NCBI GenBank assembly: GCA_050014595.1 | Contig: JBEKDA010000019.1 | Span: 26,632-90,631, forward strand | DNA: 64,000 bases | Direction of reading: 5' to 3' | From: PALSA-129 sp050014595 | GTDB taxonomy: Bacteria; Acidobacteriota; Terriglobia; Bryobacterales; Bryobacteraceae | Shown: positions 34,746 to 45,979 of the stretch, in pieces | Numbering within the stretch: position 1 is the stretch's first letter | Layout of the letters: the number at the start of each line of letters is the position of its first letter | Notes under the pieces: model-generated | The model's input: only the letters and a program-made list of their open reading frames with translations | The model's database searches: none | Told to the model about the DNA's origin: nothing | Translations under genes and position numbers: made by a program

Positions 34746-35948
34746 ATGTTTCTCGGCGAGGCTCTCCGATTCAGCGTACAGGCGCTTCGCGCCAACCCCA
34801 TCCGATCTCTGCTCACGGCTCTGGGGATGGTGATCGGCACCGCGTCCGTCATCCTGGTGGTCACCATCTCACTCACCAGCCGGGACTACATTCTGGAACA
34901 GATCGAGGGCATCGGCTCGAACATCATCTTTGCCTATTTCGTCACCGCCGGCGAGACCAGCGCGGCGGCCGATGCCGACTACATCAAGATGGCCGATGTC
35001 GAAGCGATGCGCCAGGAACTCCGTTCCGATATCGTGGCCGCTACCGGAGTCATGTCGAACGCCGCGCAGATCCCGATCGAGGGCCGCACGCAGGACGTGA
35101 AAGTCAACGGCAGCGATCAGGATTATCAGGCCGTGCGCAACATCGTGATCGGCTCCGGCCGCTTTCTGGATTTGGGCGAAGTCACGCGCCGGGAAAAAGT
35201 GGCGCTGCTCACGGAACACCTGGCGGAGCGTCTTTACGGCTCGCGCGCCGCCGCGCCGAACCAGGTGATCCGGCTGTACGGGCTGCCATTCACCGTGATT
35301 GGCACGTTCCACGAGAAAGTCGAGACCTTCGGCCAGTCCGAGGTGGAGCGCGACACGGTCTTAATTCCGATTACCGTGCTGCGCTACTTCACTCCGGTGG
35401 AACGTATCGATCCGCTCTATGTGCAAGTACGCGCGCCGCGGGAAGTGGATCGCGTGGCGGGGCGCGTGCAAGAAATCCTGGAAGGCCGCCACCGTCCCGG
35501 GGCGCGCTACCGCGTCGATACCCTGACCGCCATTCTGAATGCGGCCAAGAATATTTCGCTGATCCTCTCCATTGTGCTGATCCTGGTTTCGGCCATCACG
35601 CTGGTGATCTCGGGCATCGGCATCATGAACATCATGCTGGTGACGGTTACCGAGCGCACGCGAGAAATCGGCGTGCGCCTGGCCGTGGGGGCCTCGGCGC
35701 GGAAAATCCTGTTGCAGTTTCTCACCGAGGCGATGATGGTGAGCCTGTCCGGCGGCCTCATGGGCATCCTGGTGGGCGTGGCCATTCCGCTGAGCGTGGG
35801 GCTGTTTGCCGATATCCGCATTCCGATTTCGTGGGTGGCGATCGTGGTGGCGTTCGGCGTCTCGTGCCTGGTGGGATTGATTTTCGGCATCCTCCCGGCG
35901 AACCGCGCCGCGCACCTGAGCCCGACCGAAGCGTTGCGGTACGAGTGA
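34746..35948 (+). CDS. MacB/FtsX-like ABC permease
   Basis: A 400-residue membrane protein: one TM near the N-terminus (SLLTALGMVIGTASVILVVT), a large extracytoplasmic MacB_PCD domain, and three C-terminal TMs with IGIMNIMLVTVTERTREIGVRLAVGAS. This is the FtsX/MacB permease type that works with an ATPase and often in mechanotransmission or export. No ATPase or membrane-fusion gene is adjacent, so its partner must be elsewhere. Confidence 0.88.
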   Translation: MFLGEALRFSVQALRANPIRSLLTALGMVIGTASVILVVTISLTSRDYILEQIEGIGSNIIFAYFVTAGETSAAADADYIKMADVEAMRQELRSDIVAATGVMSNAAQIPIEGRTQDVKVNGSDQDYQAVRNIVIGSGRFLDLGEVTRREKVALLTEHLAERLYGSRAAAPNQVIRLYGLPFTVIGTFHEKVETFGQSEVERDTVLIPITVLRYFTPVERIDPLYVQVRAPREVDRVAGRVQEILEGRHRPGARYRVDTLTAILNAAKNISLILSIVLILVSAITLVISGIGIMNIMLVTVTERTREIGVRLAVGASARKILLQFLTEAMMVSLSGGLMGILVGVAIPLSVGLFADIRIPISWVAIVVAFGVSCLVGLIFGILPANRAAHLSPTEALRYE

Positions 35949-35951
35949 CAC

Positions 35952-36034
35952 GTGGGACATCGCCTTTGGTCGTCTGTCAAGCAACGGGTTTAAGCAACGC
36001 TTGACAGACCACGAAACCCGATGGTCTGTCCCAC
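35952..36034. terminator. Nested dyads between convergent genes
   Basis: GTGGGACA (35952-35959) pairs with TGTCCCAC (36027-36034), and inside it GTCTGTCAAGC (35972-35982) pairs with GCTTGACAGAC (35999-36009), both perfect. They sit between the FtsX-like gene and the ROK gene, which meet tail to tail. A two-way terminator is the simplest reading; no long T-run is present. Confidence 0.5.
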
Positions 36035-36978
36035 TAGCAGCGCGGCGCCATCACCAGGCCGGCGGCTCCGACGATGCCGGATTTATCGGCCACTTGCTGC
36101 TCGACCAGCGGGACGTGGCGGCCCAGCAGCCCGCGCGAACGCGCCCACACTTCTTCCCGCAGCGGCACCAGCAGCTCCGCGCCGGCGTCGGCTACGTGGC
36201 CGCCGATGATGACGATCTCCGGATCGAAGATGTGGAGCAGCCCGGCGATGGCCGCGGCAAGGCTGTGGATGGCTTTGGCCACGATGGATTTCGACAGCTC
36301 GTCGCCTTCGCTGGCCGCCTGAAAAATGGTGCGGCATGTCGCCAATTGCGGCTGCTCGCGGAACAGCTTCCGCAACACCGAGGGGCATCCGCGATGCACC
36401 GCGGCCCAGGCTTCGCCTTCGATGGCTCTTGCCGAAAAGGCCGTTTCCAGACAGCCGCGGTTTCCGCAGGCGCAGGGCGGCCCGTGCGGGTCGATGGTCA
36501 TATGGCCGAGGTGGCCGGCCACGCCCGCATGGCCGCGCAGCATATGGCCGCCCACCAATGCCGCTCCGCCCACGCCTTTGCCCAGCGTGAGCATGATGAC
36601 GTCCTGGCGGCCGCGCGCCGCGCCCCACACCACTTCGCCGGCGAGCGCCACGCGCGCGTCGTTGTCGGCGAAGACCGGCACTTCGAGCGGCAGCCCGACC
36701 AGGTCGCTCAGCCGCAGGCCTTCGAGGTAATGCAGCGTGCCGGGCAGAATCTCGACCTCGGTATTCTGTGGGTTGATCATTCCCTTGCAGCCGATGCCGA
36801 CTCCTTCGGGCTGTGCCGTGGCCGCCGTCAGCCACTCGATGGCTGCATGCAGCGAAGGCACAAAGCCCTCCAGGTCGGGCGGCGTTTCGATGGTGCGCGA
36901 CGCCAGAATGGCGCCCTGGCTGTCCACCATGCCCGCCTTGATCTGGGTGCCACCGATGTCGATGCCAAGCGCTAGCAA
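36034..36978 (-). CDS. ROK-family sugar kinase/regulator
   Basis: A 314-residue protein. TTG at 36978 with GGAGGA just upstream begins LLALGIDIGGTQIKAG, the ROK phosphate motif. The open frame upstream to 37137 has unrelated sequence. The zinc site CGNRGCLE and the GHLGHM motif are present. ROK kinases phosphorylate glucose or related sugars; there is no DNA-binding domain, so a kinase is likely. Confidence 0.9.
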   Translation of the reverse strand: MLALGIDIGGTQIKAGMVDSQGAILASRTIETPPDLEGFVPSLHAAIEWLTAATAQPEGVGIGCKGMINPQNTEVEILPGTLHYLEGLRLSDLVGLPLEVPVFADNDARVALAGEVVWGAARGRQDVIMLTLGKGVGGAALVGGHMLRGHAGVAGHLGHMTIDPHGPPCACGNRGCLETAFSARAIEGEAWAAVHRGCPSVLRKLFREQPQLATCRTIFQAASEGDELSKSIVAKAIHSLAAAIAGLLHIFDPEIVIIGGHVADAGAELLVPLREEVWARSRGLLGRHVPLVEQQVADKSGIVGAAGLVMAPRC

Positions 36979-37154
36979 GAGTGTCCTCCGCGATGGAATG
37001 CCATCTTTGAGTGTAACCAGTTGCCTGACCGCGAGGAAACATTCGCGGGACGGGCACCGCTGCCTCACGGTCGAGCGACAAGTCGCGGCGCGCATCGGGA
37101 CCACCAGCGTGAGCGATGGATTACGCAAATGCAGCAAACCAGGCGGTCAGAGTA

Positions 37155-38708
37155 CTAGTCCCACACCTTTACTTTCGGCCAGTATTCGCGCAACGGCATT
37201 TTCATGCCGCGGCAATAGAAGACGTCGAAATGCTGGTCGGGCATGGAATAGGGATGCTCGACACGCGCCAATTTCCCGACAGACGTGAAGAGGCGCGCCA
37301 GGTCATCGGGGTTTCCTCCCATGACGATGATGCTTTCGCCGGTGTATCCGCGCGGTCCCCACAGGTAGTAACTCTGGTGGCCGGAGATGGCCGGCGGAAG
37401 CCCGTACTTCGGCCCGAAGAGATCGACGGCGCCGGCCTGGCCGTAGTTTCTGCCGAAGATCGCTGTCCTGGGGCGCACATCGGGCGGCAGGCTGTTGTAG
37501 ACGCCCGCGACGGTGGCCACCATCTCCGGCCATCCGAATTGGTCGGCGAAGAGCTGCGGCAGCGGGCCTAGTTTGCGGGTTTCAATGCGCCGCTGTTGCA
37601 AGTGCGTGGCCGCCGAGTAGCGAATGTACGTCTCGGGCGGCAGCAGCGGCATCATGGTGGGCGCGAGGAGAGCGCTCATCGCGATCACGAGCGTGACGTA
37701 CACCGGCTTGATCCATCGCAGGCGCGGGTCACTGAGCCAGCGTTCCCAGATGACGCCGCCGGCCGCGAAAAGAACCGGAAATGCCGGGAACAGGTAGTAC
37801 GTGCGGGGGCTGAGCGTCATGATGATCGCGGCGGTGGTGAGCCACGCCCAGCCCAGCACACGGTAGGGCTGGCCCTGGCGCGTGCCGAAAAACCACCACA
37901 AACCGGCGAACCAGATGGGCGCGCCGAGCGGGAGCATCGACAGGATCTCCTGGCCCAAAAAGGAAAGCGGGGGCATGCTGACGTTGCGGCCGCTGCGCCG
38001 GATGTTCTCCTGCAATTCCAGGAAGGGAAAGTGGTGCTGGATGTTCCACAGCAGGTTGGGCAGGAAAATCAGAAAAGCGATGAGCCCACCGGCCCACAGC
38101 CAAGGCGAGCGCAGCCAGCGCCGTTGGGGAGTGAACACGAGGCCCACGACAATGCCAAAGCCGAAGATCAGCATGGAGTGCTTGTTCTCCAAGCCGCCGC
38201 CGGCCAGCACTCCAAACCACAGCCAGAGCCTGGCGTTTCCGGTGCGGATGACGCGGATCACGAGGTAAGCGCAGCCCATCCAAATGAGGGGCTCGAACGA
38301 GTTCATGGTGAAGAGGCTGTCGAGCGCCTGATAGCCCGGGGCACACAGAACGGCCAGCGCCGCCAGTCCCTGGGCGAAGCGGCGGCCGCCCAGTTCGCGC
38401 GCGATCAACCCAGCCAGCAACACGTTGCCCGTACCCGCGAGCGCCGGGATCAGGCGGATAGCCGGCAGCGAATCGCCAAGCGTCAGGCGCACGAGTTTCG
38501 CCACCATCGCGATGAGCGGTGGCTGGTCGACATAACCCCAGGCGAGGTGTTGCGCGCAGGCCAGGTAATAGAGCTCGTCTCCGAAATACCCGTAGTGACG
38601 GCCGGCGTATAAGTGGAGGCTGAGTTTGATCGCGGCGATGACAGCCACAAACAGGCCGGCGCCGAAGAGCCAGGGCCGCGGCAAAGGTGTGGCGTGCGAC
38701 TGTTCCAA
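37155..38708 (-). CDS. Membrane glycosyltransferase (GT39/ArnT-like)
   Basis: A 517-residue protein with ~10 TM segments. The first external loop contains GYFGDELYYLACAQHLAWGYVDQPP, the acidic motif (DE) typical of lipid-linked sugar transferases of the PMT/ArnT clan. The last ~120 residues are a soluble periplasmic tail. It probably transfers a sugar from a polyprenyl carrier to a cell envelope target. Its upstream region is shared with the AbiE locus. Confidence 0.85.
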   Translation of the reverse strand: MEQSHATPLPRPWLFGAGLFVAVIAAIKLSLHLYAGRHYGYFGDELYYLACAQHLAWGYVDQPPLIAMVAKLVRLTLGDSLPAIRLIPALAGTGNVLLAGLIARELGGRRFAQGLAALAVLCAPGYQALDSLFTMNSFEPLIWMGCAYLVIRVIRTGNARLWLWFGVLAGGGLENKHSMLIFGFGIVVGLVFTPQRRWLRSPWLWAGGLIAFLIFLPNLLWNIQHHFPFLELQENIRRSGRNVSMPPLSFLGQEILSMLPLGAPIWFAGLWWFFGTRQGQPYRVLGWAWLTTAAIIMTLSPRTYYLFPAFPVLFAAGGVIWERWLSDPRLRWIKPVYVTLVIAMSALLAPTMMPLLPPETYIRYSAATHLQQRRIETRKLGPLPQLFADQFGWPEMVATVAGVYNSLPPDVRPRTAIFGRNYGQAGAVDLFGPKYGLPPAISGHQSYYLWGPRGYTGESIIVMGGNPDDLARLFTSVGKLARVEHPYSMPDQHFDVFYCRGMKMPLREYWPKVKVWD

Positions 38709-38796
38709 GGGAATATTGTACGGCAGGCGGGCAAACGGGGATCGAATCGTGTCAATGTTTGTTTGTGCAATAAAAGTCGCCTGTCAGGCGATCTGC

Positions 38797-38825
38797 TTGA
38801 CACAAAACAGCATGCTGTGATAGTT
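38797..38825 (+). promoter_or_regulatory. Promoter and palindromic operator of the AbiE locus
   Basis: TTGACA (38797-38802) is followed by a -10-like ATAGTT at about 38820. The spacer contains a perfect 12-base palindrome ACAGCATGCTGT (38807-38818), and a second dyad CGCCTG-T-CAGGCG lies at 38779-38791. AbiEi antitoxins bind inverted repeats at their own promoter, which fits. Confidence 0.55.
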
Positions 38826-38857
38826 TGTGTATTGATAATTGCTTCTTAGGCAAATTA

Positions 38858-39691
38858 GTGGCTGTAAAACATAACTCGTTGAAAACAGTCGGCACGCAGA
38901 TGGCGCCCCTTCTGAGCGCACTCTATGATCGCGCTCAGACTACCTTCAGTCTTGCTGATGCCACAGAGATCACTGGCTTGCGACCGGCATTGGCCAGCAG
39001 TCTTCTTCACAAAGCCGCCAAACGCGGGCTGGTTTCGCGGCTTCAGCGGGGTGTTTGGGTTTTGGTCCCGCCGGAGTTGGGGAGCGCCACCGAGTACGCC
39101 GGGAATCCCTATCTGGTCGCGCAAAGGCTCGTGTGTGACGCGCCTCACTTCATCTCACACGCGTCGGCGATGGAGATTCATCGAATGGTCACCCAGCCGC
39201 AATTCGTCGTCTTCGCGTCGAGCACGAAGCGCTTCGCGAACCGGACGCTGCACGGAACCGAATTTCGTTTCGTTCTGATCAAGCCGAACCATTTCTTCGG
39301 TACGACCAAACACTGGGTCACCAAACAGGAATCCGTGGACATCAGCGACCTGGAGCGGACCGTAATTGACGGACTCCGGCAGCCGGAGTATTGCGGAGGC
39401 GTTACGGAGGTCGCAAAAGGCCTTTGGATGCGGCACGCGGACATGCAACCGGCCAAGCTTGTAGACTATGCGCTGCGTCTGCGCGTCGGAGCAGTCACTC
39501 GTCGCCTGGGGTACCTGCTCGAGTTGTACGGGATCGCGCCGGAACACGCATTGGCGCGGCTCCGGCAATCCCTTACCTCGACCTATCAGCCGCTCGATCC
39601 CATCCTGCCGAGGGAGGGTCCGCACCTGGGGCGCTGGCGGCTTCAGGTGAATATCCCGCCCGAAGAACTCGAAGGAGTCCGCGCGACTTAA
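38858..39691 (+). CDS. AbiEi-like antitoxin/regulator (type IV TA)
   Basis: A 277-residue protein. GTG at 38858 is preferred, with AGG 7 bases upstream; open frame starts at 38825 (TTG) and an ATG lies at 38900. The N-terminal winged helix is visible (AQTTFSLADATEITGLRPALASSLLHKAAKRGLV), followed by the AbiEi transcription-antitoxin region (QRLVCDAPHFISHASAMEIH, DLERTVIDGLRQPEYCGG). The next gene is the nucleotidyltransferase toxin, one base away. Confidence 0.85.
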   Translation: MAVKHNSLKTVGTQMAPLLSALYDRAQTTFSLADATEITGLRPALASSLLHKAAKRGLVSRLQRGVWVLVPPELGSATEYAGNPYLVAQRLVCDAPHFISHASAMEIHRMVTQPQFVVFASSTKRFANRTLHGTEFRFVLIKPNHFFGTTKHWVTKQESVDISDLERTVIDGLRQPEYCGGVTEVAKGLWMRHADMQPAKLVDYALRLRVGAVTRRLGYLLELYGIAPEHALARLRQSLTSTYQPLDPILPREGPHLGRWRLQVNIPPEELEGVRAT

Positions 39692-39692
39692 A

Positions 39693-40523
39693 GTGATTCC
39701 CCAGCGAAACATTTCGCTGCTTTCCAACCGTCTGGCAGCCGATGGCTGCCGGCGCATCCGGGAGGATGTGCTCGAACGCGACTACTGCCTGGCGTGGTTT
39801 CTGGCTGTGCTCGCGCAGTCCAATCTCAAGACCGTTCTCGGGTTCAAGGGTGGAACGGCCCTGAAGCGATGTTATTTCGGCGACTACCGATTTTCAGAGG
39901 ATCTCGATTTTACCCTGCTCGAAGCAGTCCCGTTCGCGGAGATCCTCCGCCGGCTGGATGCTGTTTGCGGAGAAGTGCAGGACAACTCCGGAATTACGTT
40001 CACGTTCCATCGGGAAGATCGCCAGAAACACGGCAACAGTTATACGTTTTATCTGAACTACATCGGACCGCTGCCCGCCGGAAACGATGCCAAGGTGGAC
40101 ATCACGGTTCGCGAACACATGGTTTTCCCCCTCGCGGAGCGACCTGTTCTGCGCGGCTACGAGGAGTTTGCGGATGTGCCCGAGGACCGATTGATCCAGG
40201 TTTATTCGCTCGAAGAGATCGCCACCGAGAAGACGGTCGCGCTAATCGACAGAGCGCGGAACGAGCCGCGCGACCTTTATGATCTTTGGCACCTGACCTC
40301 CAACCAGGGCATCCAACTCGATCACTTGACGGATGCGATCTGCGAGAAGCTCGAATTTCGGAGCAAGCCATGTAAAGATCTCGAAGCGGCCATCCTTCAA
40401 AAGGAGGCTCGGCTGAAGGCTCTCTGGTCCGGCCGTCTGGCTTACCAGATGGCCAGGTTGCCGCCATTCGACGAGGTATTTCGGGCCATACGCCGCACGC
40501 TACGCCAAGCAAACCTGCCGTGA
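39693..40523 (+). CDS. AbiEii/AbiGii-like nucleotidyltransferase toxin
   Basis: A 276-residue DUF1814-type nucleotidyltransferase. Motif I GGTALKR (53-59) and the metal motif SEDLDFT (68-74) are followed by KVDIT (catalytic Asp) and ATEKTVALIDRARNEPRDLYD. GTG at 39693 begins one base after the antitoxin stop. In type IV systems the toxin modifies tRNA or a similar target and is held back by AbiEi through regulation. Used in phage resistance by abortive infection. Confidence 0.87.
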   Translation: MIPQRNISLLSNRLAADGCRRIREDVLERDYCLAWFLAVLAQSNLKTVLGFKGGTALKRCYFGDYRFSEDLDFTLLEAVPFAEILRRLDAVCGEVQDNSGITFTFHREDRQKHGNSYTFYLNYIGPLPAGNDAKVDITVREHMVFPLAERPVLRGYEEFADVPEDRLIQVYSLEEIATEKTVALIDRARNEPRDLYDLWHLTSNQGIQLDHLTDAICEKLEFRSKPCKDLEAAILQKEARLKALWSGRLAYQMARLPPFDEVFRAIRRTLRQANLP

Positions 40524-40835
40524 CCAATTGGCCCTATGAGATCAACCACAAATACGTTAGGGTGTCCTACGACGGCGTTTGAAGAAGGCTTTATTGCAGT
40601 ATGCTAGACCGTATGGCTGATCCGGTGTCCATCTTCGTCGGACGAGACCATGGTTTCGAGCAGATGAACCACGGCGGCGAGCTGGCCGGCGCCGAGCTGG
40701 TCGAGCAACCGATGGGCGTGCTGCCTGCCGGGGGCCATGGTGTTCTCATTGTACGGCTGTAGGGGAATAGGGACAGGTTCCAGGGGTGCTTGACGTCAGG
40801 AAATCGTGAGGGACCCGTTCGCGGTTCAGGACCAC
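40524..40835. other. Gap after AbiE with an antitoxin fragment
   Basis: Between the toxin stop and the HigA-like gene. Apart from the short reverse-strand fragment at 40604-40738 I see no gene, hairpin or promoter. Confidence 0.4.
40604..40738 (-). pseudogene. Fragment of a small antitoxin-like protein
   Basis: A 44-codon frame reads MAPGRQHAHRLLDQLGAGQ then LAAVVHLLETMVSSDEDGHR. The pattern (H)xLLDxLxxxQLAAVVHLLE is like a family of short antitoxin-like acidobacterial proteins that normally continue with an acidic helix; here a stop follows. Recognition is from memory, so this is uncertain. Confidence 0.3.
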
Positions 40836-41192
40836 TCAGGCTCTCCGCAGCAATCGGTTCGACACAGACGGATCTTTCGCACGCCTCGGACCGCGTCGGT
40901 TCGCGCTTACGTAACGTAGCTCCAGGCGTTGGCCTAGCGCATTTCCAATCCGTTGCAGCATGGAAAGGGAGTGTCCCTGGTAATCTGCGTCCTCCAGGCG
41001 GGCAATCACGGACTGCCTCGACCCAACCAGTTCCGCAAGTTCGCGTTGCGACATCCCGGCTTTCGTTCGAGCGTCGTAGATCATCTGCGCCACTTCCAAG
41101 TTGATTCGGGCGTTCGCAACACCCTGTCGAACGGTCGAACTCCCGCCAGTCATTCTCTCCATAATCTTCAGCGCGTCTTTGGTTTTTGCCAT
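40836..41192 (-). CDS. HigA/XRE-type antitoxin
   Basis: A 118-residue protein when started at ATG 41192 (MAKTKDALKIMERM); the open frame begins at 41204. A helix-turn-helix of the XRE type is clear: MIYDARTKAGMSQRELAELVG and SRQSVIARLEDADYQG. The C-terminal tail is basic. The truncated toxin gene lies just upstream in the same direction, toxin first, as in HigBA. Confidence 0.82.
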   Translation of the reverse strand: MAKTKDALKIMERMTGGSSTVRQGVANARINLEVAQMIYDARTKAGMSQRELAELVGSRQSVIARLEDADYQGHSLSMLQRIGNALGQRLELRYVSANRRGPRRAKDPSVSNRLLRRA

Positions 41193-41200
41193 GATGAACC

Positions 41201-41425
41201 TCAATCGTTGACGCGCCCTTTCCGGATTCTGAGTTCGTAAATGCCATCCCTGAGCAGGTCCGCCACCGGCCTTCGCAATTCGTGGCCGAACGCGGCCAGG
41301 CGCTCAACCGCGGCCACGCAAGTTTCGTACGCTCGCCGATTCGTCTTTCGAAGCTTACGGAGCCAATCAAGGACCGGCACCTCTGCTGTGGGCTCCCGGT
41401 GGAAGACTATAAAGGTGCGCGGCAT
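41201..41425 (-). pseudogene. HigB/RelE-like toxin, C-terminally truncated
   Basis: A 74-residue frame, MPRTFIVFHREPTAEVPVLD... LLRDGIYELRIRKGRVND. The start resembles HigB-like (phage-derived Gp49/DUF891) toxins. In relatives GRVNxR is followed by ~35 residues (the YFF...HGF core with conserved catalytic residues). Here TGA follows GRVND directly, and the antitoxin ATG is close behind. The toxin is probably inactive. Confidence 0.65.
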
Positions 41426-41440
41426 CTTCCACCACAGGGT

Positions 41441-41456
41441 ATCACAATATTGTGAT
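41441..41456. promoter_or_regulatory. 16-base palindrome upstream of the HigBA pair
   Basis: ATCACAATATTGTGAT is a perfect palindrome, 16 bases before the toxin ATG. This placement and form fit the operator bound by HigA-type antitoxins. Confidence 0.65.
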
Positions 41457-41530
41457 CGGAAGCCGGACTGGAAGCCTTCGAGGGAGGCCGGGTCAGGAAA
41501 TCCTCGGCGGCCAAACCCAGGCCGGGGCGC

Positions 41531-41583
41531 TTGACTACCGCGTGCATAATGTGTAATTATTCAATTTGATGAATAAACATTCA
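41531..41583 (+). promoter_or_regulatory. argF promoter with two ARG boxes
   Basis: TTGACT (41531-41536), 17-base spacer, TAATTA (41554-41559). Box one, TGTGTAATTATTCA (41550-41563), covers the -10. Box two, TGAATAAACATTCA (41570-41583), has perfect TGAAT/ATTCA arms and overlaps the start codon. Centres are 20 bases apart. These match the known ArgR site, and argR is at the end of the same gene cluster. Confidence 0.75.
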
Positions 41584-42543
41584 GTTGAGGTGAATGCCGT
41601 GGCCGGGACCTTCCAACCTGACAGTATCCTCAAGGCCGTCGGCTCCGATTTGCTTTGTGACCTCGATCTCACCAATGACGAGCTGGGCTACCTGCTCGAT
41701 CTGGCCGACGAAGTCAAACGGGCGCCGAAGAATTATGCAGACGCGATGGGCGGCAAATCTATCGGAATGCTGTTCGAGAAGCCGTCGCTGCGGACCAAAC
41801 TGACGTTTGAACTGGCCATTTCGCAAATGGGCGGCGCGTCGGTGTTTTGCGAGGGGCCCATCGGGGTGCGGGAGCCGTTGAAGGATGTGGCGCGGAACCT
41901 GGACCGTTGGGTCAACGGAATTGTAGCCCGCGTGTTTGCGCAGAGCACCGTCGAGGCGCTGGCGCAGTGGTCCTCGGTGCCGGTGATCAACGCGCTCTCG
42001 GATGCGTTCCATCCCTGCCAGGCGCTGGCCGACGTGCTGACGATCCGCGAACGCTTCGGGCGGCTGGAAGGGTTGAAGCTGGCCTTCATCGGCGACGGGA
42101 ACAACGTAGCGCAATCGCTGATGCTGACGGCGGTGCGGCTGGGAATGGATTTCGCGCTGGGCTGCCCGACCGGATACCTGCCGGACCCGGATATCGTGGC
42201 GCAGGCCGAAGGGCTGGCGGCGGTTTCGAAGGCGTCGATCACCATCACTCACGATGCGGCCGAGGCGCTCGGTGGCGCACACGCCGTCTATACCGACGTT
42301 TGGGCCAGCATGGGACAGGAACAAGAGGCGGTGGAGCGCAGAACGGCCTTCCATCTCTACCAGGTGAATGACGAACTGTTCGCGCAAGCGCGGCCCGACG
42401 CTATTTTTCTGCATTGCCTGCCGGCCAAGCGCGGCGAGGAAGTCACCGATTCGGTGATGGAGTCGGCGAGGAGCGCGGTGTTTCAGCAGGCGGAAAACCG
42501 GCTGCACGCGCAGAAGGCGCTGCTGCTGATGATGCTAACGTAA
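41569..42543 (+). CDS. argF: Ornithine carbamoyltransferase
   Basis: Makes citrulline from ornithine and carbamoyl phosphate in arginine synthesis. 324 residues from the ATG at 41569; no Shine-Dalgarno, and the -10 box is 9 bases upstream. The carbamoyl phosphate motif is FEKPSLRTKLTFE, then HPCQALADVLT and the ornithine-site HCLPAKRGEEV. The first ~25 residues look like an extension, so a later start is possible. First gene of argF-argG-argH-argR. Confidence 0.92.
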   Translation: MNKHSVEVNAVAGTFQPDSILKAVGSDLLCDLDLTNDELGYLLDLADEVKRAPKNYADAMGGKSIGMLFEKPSLRTKLTFELAISQMGGASVFCEGPIGVREPLKDVARNLDRWVNGIVARVFAQSTVEALAQWSSVPVINALSDAFHPCQALADVLTIRERFGRLEGLKLAFIGDGNNVAQSLMLTAVRLGMDFALGCPTGYLPDPDIVAQAEGLAAVSKASITITHDAAEALGGAHAVYTDVWASMGQEQEAVERRTAFHLYQVNDELFAQARPDAIFLHCLPAKRGEEVTDSVMESARSAVFQQAENRLHAQKALLLMMLT

Positions 42544-42645
42544 GAGATCCGGTCGGAAGTTCAGCGGCGTATCACAGCCTCCGCTCCCTGACGGTCGCGG
42601 CTCGGTGGGAGCGGGAGCGGTTGTGGCAGCCCGTCATCAAAGATT

Positions 42646-45229
<2,584 letters not shown>

Positions 45230-45233
<4 letters not shown>

Positions 45234-45667
45234 CCAAGGCTTATCGGCAAGGCCAGATTCTGAAGCTGATCCGGAGCAAGCGGATCTCGACGCAGGAAGA
45301 GCTCGCGCAGGAGCTGAAGGCGCAGGACATTGCGGCCACCCAGGTGACGCTGTCGCGGGACATTCGCGACCTGCGGCTGGTGAAGACGCGCGACGGCTAC
45401 CAGGAAATGGCGCCGGAAGAGACCGGGCCGGCCTTTGGGCTGCTGGCGACGGAGTTCCTGAAGGACGTGCTGCGCGCGCAGAACCTGGTGGTGCTCAAGA
45501 CGTCGCCGGGCCACGCCAATTCGGTGGCGGTGGCGCTGGACAACGAGGGCTGGCCGGAAGTGCTCGGCACGATTGCGGGCGACGACACGATCCTGGTGAT
45601 TACCGCGGATGCGCCGACGGGCGAGGCGGTGCAGGAGAAGCTGCTGAACCTGGTGGAGCGGGGATAG
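45230..45667 (+). CDS. argR: Arginine repressor
   Basis: A 145-residue regulator. The N-terminal winged helix (GQILKLIRSKRISTQEELAQ, VTLSRDIRDLRLVKTR) and the C-terminal arginine-binding/hexamer domain (SPGHANSVAVALD, GTIAGDDTILVI) are complete. It overlaps argH by ATGA, so it is made together with the enzymes and probably represses them through the ARG boxes before argF. Confidence 0.95.
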
Positions 45668-45687
45668 GGCATCGATTGACTCAGCGG

Positions 45688-45882
45688 TCAGTTGCCAGAA
45701 GGCCGACCGGTCAGCCCGGTCTTGTCTAGCACGGGGTGCTCCACGCTGGACGAGAGTTGGAGGGCTAACTGTTCCATGGTTCCCTTGGTAACCGTTATTT
45801 GAATCAACCGATTTTTCCCGGTCATGCTGAAGGAGTTTTCTGCGCCGGGAGCGCTTTCCTTGAGTTTCGGCCCATTCTTTTC
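45688..45882 (-). pseudogene. Remnant of a TIGR03435 (soil-associated) protein
   Basis: A frame with EKNGPKLKESAPGAENSF and KGTMEQLALQLSSSVEHPVL then DKTGLTGRPSGN and a stop. KNGPKLK and VLDKTGLTG are hallmark pieces of the large TIGR03435 family of Solibacter-like genomes. The N-terminal part, signal peptide and the last ~50 residues are absent. It is the only coding-like content between argR and the membrane protein gene. Confidence 0.6.
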
Positions 45883-45979
45883 ACGGGGGGGGCGAAAAAC
45901 GGCTGATGGCAGTAGAGCGGGCGTGCCGGAAAGCGGCGCCAAAGAGGATTCCGGGTGAAGTGCGCGGCAGTGCCCGCTG

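Noticed and set aside
40591..41370. 259-codon minus ORF across HigA/HigB
   Set aside because: Crosses two better-supported frames and has no family features.
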